Shown: in pieces, positions 58,170-64,000 of the stretch | Layout: the number at the start of each line of letters is the position of its first letter | How positions within the stretch are numbered: the first letter of the stretch is position 1 | DNA from: Novosphingobium cyanobacteriorum | GTDB lineage: Bacteria > Pseudomonadota > Alphaproteobacteria > Sphingomonadales > Sphingomonadaceae | Length of the DNA: 64,000 nucleotides | NCBI RefSeq assembly: GCF_029436685.1 | Contig: NZ_JAROCY010000001.1 | Span: 62,001 to 126,000 of the forward strand | Direction: 5' to 3' | Program-made: the position numbers and the translations under genes | The notes under the pieces: model-generated | The model's input: only the letters and a program-made list of their open reading frames with translations | Database searches by the model: none | What the model was told of the DNA's origin: nothing

Positions 58170-58520
58170 TCAGGTTCGGTTTCGGGCGCGATCGGTCTCG
58201 ATCATCAGCGCGGTGAGGACGCCATCTGTATTGGCAAGGACATCATTGTTCCAGTAGCGGACGATATGGTAGCCGTGCGCCTCGATCATTCGCGTACGGG
58301 CAGCGTCGGTGCTGCTGTCAGCGTGCTGCCCACCATCAAGTTCGACGACAAGTTTCAGGCTGCGGCACGCGAAATCCACGATCGCTTTTCCAATCGGGAA
58401 CTGGCGCGTGAATCTGACGCCAAGCTGTTCGCCTCGAAGCCGCGACCACATTCGTTTTTCCGCTTCCGTAGGATCTTTGCGCAATTTGCGCGCCAGCGGC
58501 GTCAGGCGTCTATCGCTCAT
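58170..58520 (-). CDS. DUF559 (Vsr-like) endonuclease domain protein
   Basis: A 116-aa protein with the same core as the gene at 55734: [43 protein letters not shown] and [10 protein letters not shown]. The ATG giving MSDRRLTPL is used; a TTG start inside the right repeat would add seven residues. It reads against the carAB direction and splits the two genes. Repeats lie on both sides. Confidence 0.85.
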   Translation of the reverse strand: MSDRRLTPLARKLRKDPTEAEKRMWSRLRGEQLGVRFTRQFPIGKAIVDFACRSLKLVVELDGGQHADSSTDAARTRMIEAHGYHIVRYWNNDVLANTDGVLTALMIETDRARNRT

Positions 58521-58530
58521 ACGTCGTACA

Positions 58531-58563
58531 CCCCCACCCAACCCTCCCCCTCAAGGGGGAGGG
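58531..58563. repeat. REP-like palindrome right of DUF559 unit 2
   Basis: CCCCCACCCAA, then CCCTCCCCC-tcaa-GGGGGAGGG (9-bp perfect stem), 22 bp before carB. Same orientation as the copy at 58121. On the plus strand it is followed by CTTTTATAG, so it could terminate carA read-through. Confidence 0.75.
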
Positions 58564-58585
58564 CTTTTATAGCGAAGTCCGCATA

Positions 58586-61909
<3,324 letters not shown>

Positions 61910-61948
61910 GCTTCCACGGGTCCCCCTCCCACAGGCGCAAGTGAAATC

Positions 61949-61971
61949 CCGGTCCGTACGTAGCGGACCGG
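61949..61971. terminator. hairpin after carB
   Basis: CCGGTCCG and CGGACCGG form an 8-bp perfect stem with a 7-nt loop, 40 bp after the carB stop. There is no T-run next to it, and a weaker GGGAA/TTCCC stem follows. Probable 3' structure of the carB message; greA begins 60 bp on. Confidence 0.4.
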
Positions 61972-62030
61972 AGGGGAACGGTTTTCCCTCGGCTGAGTAG
62001 CCAAGGGATTGAAAACGAAGAGGAATACGG

Positions 62031-62507
62031 ATGGCCAGTGTCGAAAAGCTGCCGATGCTCCAGGAAGGCTACGAGAAGCTTTTCAGCGAGCTGAAAGCGC
62101 TGCGCGAAGAGCGCCCGAAGATCGTCGACGCCATCGAGGAAGCGCGTGCGCATGGCGATCTTTCGGAAAATGCCGAATATCACTCCGCCAAGGAGCGCCA
62201 GGGGCAGGTCGAGGCAACGATCGCCGATCTCGAGGACAAGATCAGCCGCGCCCACATCATCGACCCGACCACGCTGTCGGGCGATCGCATCGTGTTCGGC
62301 GCCACCGTCACCCTGCTCGATGATGATGACAAGCCGGTGCGCTACCAGATCGTCGGCCAGGCCGAAGCAGACGCCAAGCGCGGCCGCATCAGCTACAACT
62401 CGCCGCTTGGCCGCGCGCTGATCGGCCGCAAGGTGGATGACGAGATCGAGGTCACCGTTCCGTCGGGCGACAAGTTCTACGTGGTCGAGAAGATCGAGTT
62501 CATCTGA
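62031..62507 (+). CDS. greA: transcription elongation factor GreA
   Basis: A 158-aa GreA. The N-terminal coiled coil has [19 protein letters not shown] and [16 protein letters not shown], with the acidic tip. The C-terminal FKBP-like domain has [20 protein letters not shown]. It stimulates transcript cleavage by stalled RNA polymerase. GAGGAATACGG precedes the ATG. A strong terminator follows. Confidence 0.98.
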   Translation: MASVEKLPMLQEGYEKLFSELKALREERPKIVDAIEEARAHGDLSENAEYHSAKERQGQVEATIADLEDKISRAHIIDPTTLSGDRIVFGATVTLLDDDDKPVRYQIVGQAEADAKRGRISYNSPLGRALIGRKVDDEIEVTVPSGDKFYVVEKIEFI

Positions 62508-62530
62508 ACCGCGAGTTCATCGCCCCAACG

Positions 62531-62560
62531 AAAAAGGCCCCGGTCACCCGGGGCCTTTTT
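62531..62560. terminator. bidirectional terminator between greA and the DUF4170 gene
   Basis: AAAAAGGCCCCGG and CCGGGGCCTTTTT: a 13-bp perfect stem counting the A/T pairs, with a 4-nt loop and T-run on both strands. It serves greA and the convergent gene. Confidence 0.93.
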
Positions 62561-62565
62561 GCTGT

Positions 62566-62787
62566 TCAGGCTTCCGGCAGCTTGGGTTCCAGAAGCCGGT
62601 GCAGGTGCACGATCACATAACGCATCTCGGCATCGTCAACCGTCCGCTGCGCCGCGCCACGCCAGGCGTCTTCCGCACTGGCATAGTCCGGAAATACGCC
62701 GACCATGTCGATGGCCTTCAGATCGACGAATTCGAGGCCCTGCGGGTCTTTCACCCGGCCGCCCATCACAAGGTGGAGCTTCTGCAT
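62566..62787 (-). CDS. DUF4170 domain-containing protein
   Basis: A 73-aa soluble protein: QKLHLVMGGRVKDPQGLEF, DMVGVFPDYASAEDAWRGA and the tail YVIVHLHRLLEP. It matches the DUF4170 pattern of short alphaproteobacterial proteins without known function. Convergent with greA. Confidence 0.87.
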   Translation of the reverse strand: MQKLHLVMGGRVKDPQGLEFVDLKAIDMVGVFPDYASAEDAWRGAAQRTVDDAEMRYVIVHLHRLLEPKLPEA

Positions 62788-62886
62788 TCACGCATATCCT
62801 TTGGGGGAGGAATCGTGTGTGCCACTGACAAAAAGGCGAGTGGCTGGCAAGACCGACCAAAGGCCTATGCCAGCCTTTGTTGCCCG

Positions 62887-63360
62887 TTAATGCCGAATTT
62901 TCGAGGCGATTTCACCAGCGCGCTTCATCGCCGCCTCGCCAGCGGCCTTTGCACCGGCCAGCGCGATGTCGGCCATGTCCGCCGCGCGCTTCTTCGCCTC
63001 GGCCCCGCCTTCGCTCAGCTTTCCGCCCACGGTGCCGCCAATCTCCTCGATCTTGCCCACGCCGTCCTTGCCTGCTTCGGCTGCCTTTGCGGCATAGGCC
63101 ATGGCCAGTTCCGCGCCCACCATCGCCAGCTTGCCCAGCCGCGAAGGACCCTCGGCGATCACGTCGCGCGTCGATCGCTTGCGCCGTGATAGAACGCCCG
63201 CCACCAGCGCGCCCAGCACCAGGCCGCCGGCCACTGCCGCCATCGGGTTCTCCTTCACGAAATCGCCCGCCTTGCGCGCCGTATCGGTGGCGATGTCCGC
63301 GCCGCGGTTCTTCGCCTGCTCGATCTTCTCGCGCAGGCGTGCGTTGGTTTCCTCGCTCAC
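62887..63360 (-). CDS. YqjD-like (DUF883-type) membrane-anchored protein
   Basis: A 157-aa protein from a GTG start with AGGAG seven bases upstream. An Arg/Lys/Ala-rich helical N-terminus (LREKIEQAKNRGAD) is followed by KENPMAAVAGGLVLGALVAG, the glycine-rich single transmembrane segment of YqjD/ElaB-type proteins, then RRKRS. The C-terminal half is another Ala/Lys/Glu-rich amphipathic helix. YqjD in E. coli binds ribosomes at the membrane in stationary phase; the longer C-terminus here is different. Third in an operon. Confidence 0.75.
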   Translation of the reverse strand: MSEETNARLREKIEQAKNRGADIATDTARKAGDFVKENPMAAVAGGLVLGALVAGVLSRRKRSTRDVIAEGPSRLGKLAMVGAELAMAYAAKAAEAGKDGVGKIEEIGGTVGGKLSEGGAEAKKRAADMADIALAGAKAAGEAAMKRAGEIASKIRH

Positions 63361-63361
63361 A

Positions 63362-63706
63362 TCAATCTCCTTTGAACGGCAGCCAGTCGGCCAGCCTGTC
63401 GGACCATGTCTCCGGCTCGCCCGCCGGCAGCCATGGCTGCACCACATTCCATAACGGGCCCCTGAACAGCCAGCCGACCAGCGCCGCCACGGTGATTCCG
63501 ATCACCGCCTTGTTGTCGCTGGCCACGGCCACGGCCTCGTCCACCACGTCAAAGGCCTGCTCGGTCGCCCGGTCCTTGATGCGCTGGCCGATCGGCTTGG
63601 CTTCCAGCCCGCCTTTCAGCCGCGCCATATCCTGCTTCACCAGCGCCCAGGCCTCGGTCCGCAGCGCGCGCGCCTCGATCAGCGCCTGCTCGTCGCGCGC
63701 GCTCAT
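63362..63706 (-). CDS. membrane-anchored protein of a YqjD/holin operon
   Basis: A 114-aa protein: an acidic/basic helical N-terminal half (ARALRTEAWALVKQDMARLK), a hydrophobic segment at about residues 70-87 (VIGITVAALVGWLFRGPLW) and the tail TWSDRLADWLPF. I recognise no precise family, though it resembles YqjK/DUF883 neighbours. Its ATG overlaps the upstream stop (ATGA), and the YqjD-like gene starts 1 bp after it ends. Confidence 0.65.
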   Translation of the reverse strand: MSARDEQALIEARALRTEAWALVKQDMARLKGGLEAKPIGQRIKDRATEQAFDVVDEAVAVASDNKAVIGITVAALVGWLFRGPLWNVVQPWLPAGEPETWSDRLADWLPFKGD

Positions 63707-63999
63707 GGCTTGTCTCCCATGATCACCGCCCGCGCCTTGCGGAACCGGCCCACCGCGGCGAAGAAGCATCCGCCCGCCACCGCGGTCAGGGCCAGGGTCA
63801 TGATCGCGGTCGCCCACCACGGGCCCACCAGCGTTGACAGCGCGAAAAGCAGACCCACCACCAGCGCCACCAGCACGAAGAACGCGCAGAACAGCGCCGC
63901 CAGCAGCAGCAGCGCGATGCCCTTGGCCCGGTTCCAGCCATAGGCGGCGCGCTGCTTCTGAAAGCTCAGCTCCGCCTCGACCAGCGTCTGCCCGTCTTC
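63703..63999 (-). CDS. holin-like (YqjE/DUF1469-type) membrane protein, 5' end outside window
   Basis: 98 codons are visible, open to the window edge. Two long hydrophobic helices (ALLLLAALFCAFFVLVALVV and WWATAIMTLALTAVAGGCFF) and the final RFRKARAVIMGDKP* match the YqjE/phage-holin-3-6 family, which is not phage-derived here but part of an envelope operon. The stop overlaps the next gene. Confidence 0.8.
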   Translation of the reverse strand, partial: EDGQTLVEAELSFQKQRAAYGWNRAKGIALLLLAALFCAFFVLVALVVGLLFALSTLVGPWWATAIMTLALTAVAGGCFFAAVGRFRKARAVIMGDKP

Positions 64000-64000
64000 C

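Noticed and set aside
55734..58563. CRISPR array or insertion sequence from the repeated palindromes
   Set aside because: The repeats are irregularly spaced, palindromic and few. No spacers, Cas genes or transposase were seen.
63703..63999. Prophage remnant suggested by the holin-like gene
   Set aside because: No other phage genes are present, and the neighbours are YqjD-type envelope proteins that commonly occur with YqjE.

Overview
The window looks like a chromosomal segment of a sphingomonad alphaproteobacterium, most like Novosphingobium or a close relative. The DNA is GC-rich with strongly G/C-ending codons, which is why long spurious frames lie antisense to many genes. Lineage markers include a long PstA, COQ4, DUF1467, DUF4170, a large RpoD, and RNase J followed by DUF1467. 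Genus-level placement is inference from gene content. No prophage, insertion sequence, CRISPR array or integrase was seen.

Layout. 1-0.9 kb: the end of RNase J and a DUF1467 membrane protein. 0.96-9.3 kb: the phosphate-starvation block phoR-pstS-pstC-pstA-pstB-phoU-phoB on the minus strand. One Pho box sits inside the end of phoR in front of pstS. A long run of 11-bp-spaced Pho half-sites lies between phoR and a divergent DUF2490 outer-membrane protein. 9.3-14 kb: a surface-glycan set (polytopic GT-C-like protein, GT2 polyprenyl-phosphate glycosyltransferase, two SAM methyltransferases, SMR/ArnE-like small transporter). 14-14.2 kb: two tRNA-Glu genes differing by one base, at the anticodon. 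14.3-19.5 kb: recJ, a 422-aa unknown, a flavodoxin, a 256-aa unknown and an AHH nuclease that appears frameshifted at its 3' end. 19.5-21.6 kb: a nitronate monooxygenase-like protein and an amidohydrolase.

21.7-29 kb is branched-chain amino-acid synthesis (ilvB-ilvN-ilvC, yceI-like, leuA). The ilvB gene has a structured leader ending in an intrinsic terminator. 29-36.8 kb holds housekeeping genes: miaA, serB, coq4, purL, xseB-ispA-coaD, a peptidyl-prolyl isomerase and queA. 36.8-41.2 kb is a minus-strand block (DUF2889, RTX metalloprotease, 2OG-Fe(II) oxygenase, TSUP transporter) lying between queA and tgt. 42.4-51.8 kb: an S9 peptidase, rpsD, the operon rpiB-glyA-(68 aa)-nrdR-trmJ-like, and a flavin monooxygenase/DUF3237/NTF2-like cassette.

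51.8-62.5 kb: rpoD, dnaG, a gatB/yqeY-type gene, carA, carB and greA. Two DUF559 (Vsr-like) endonuclease genes are inserted here, one directly upstream of dnaG and one between carA and carB. Both are bounded by GC-rich REP-like palindromes. 62.5-64 kb: DUF4170 and an envelope operon (YqjD-like, a membrane-anchored protein and a holin-like protein cut by the window end).

The most interesting signals are the REP-flanked DUF559 units, the structured ilvB leader, the Pho half-site array and the tRNA-Glu pair. Homology calls are from recognition of motifs; no database search was possible.
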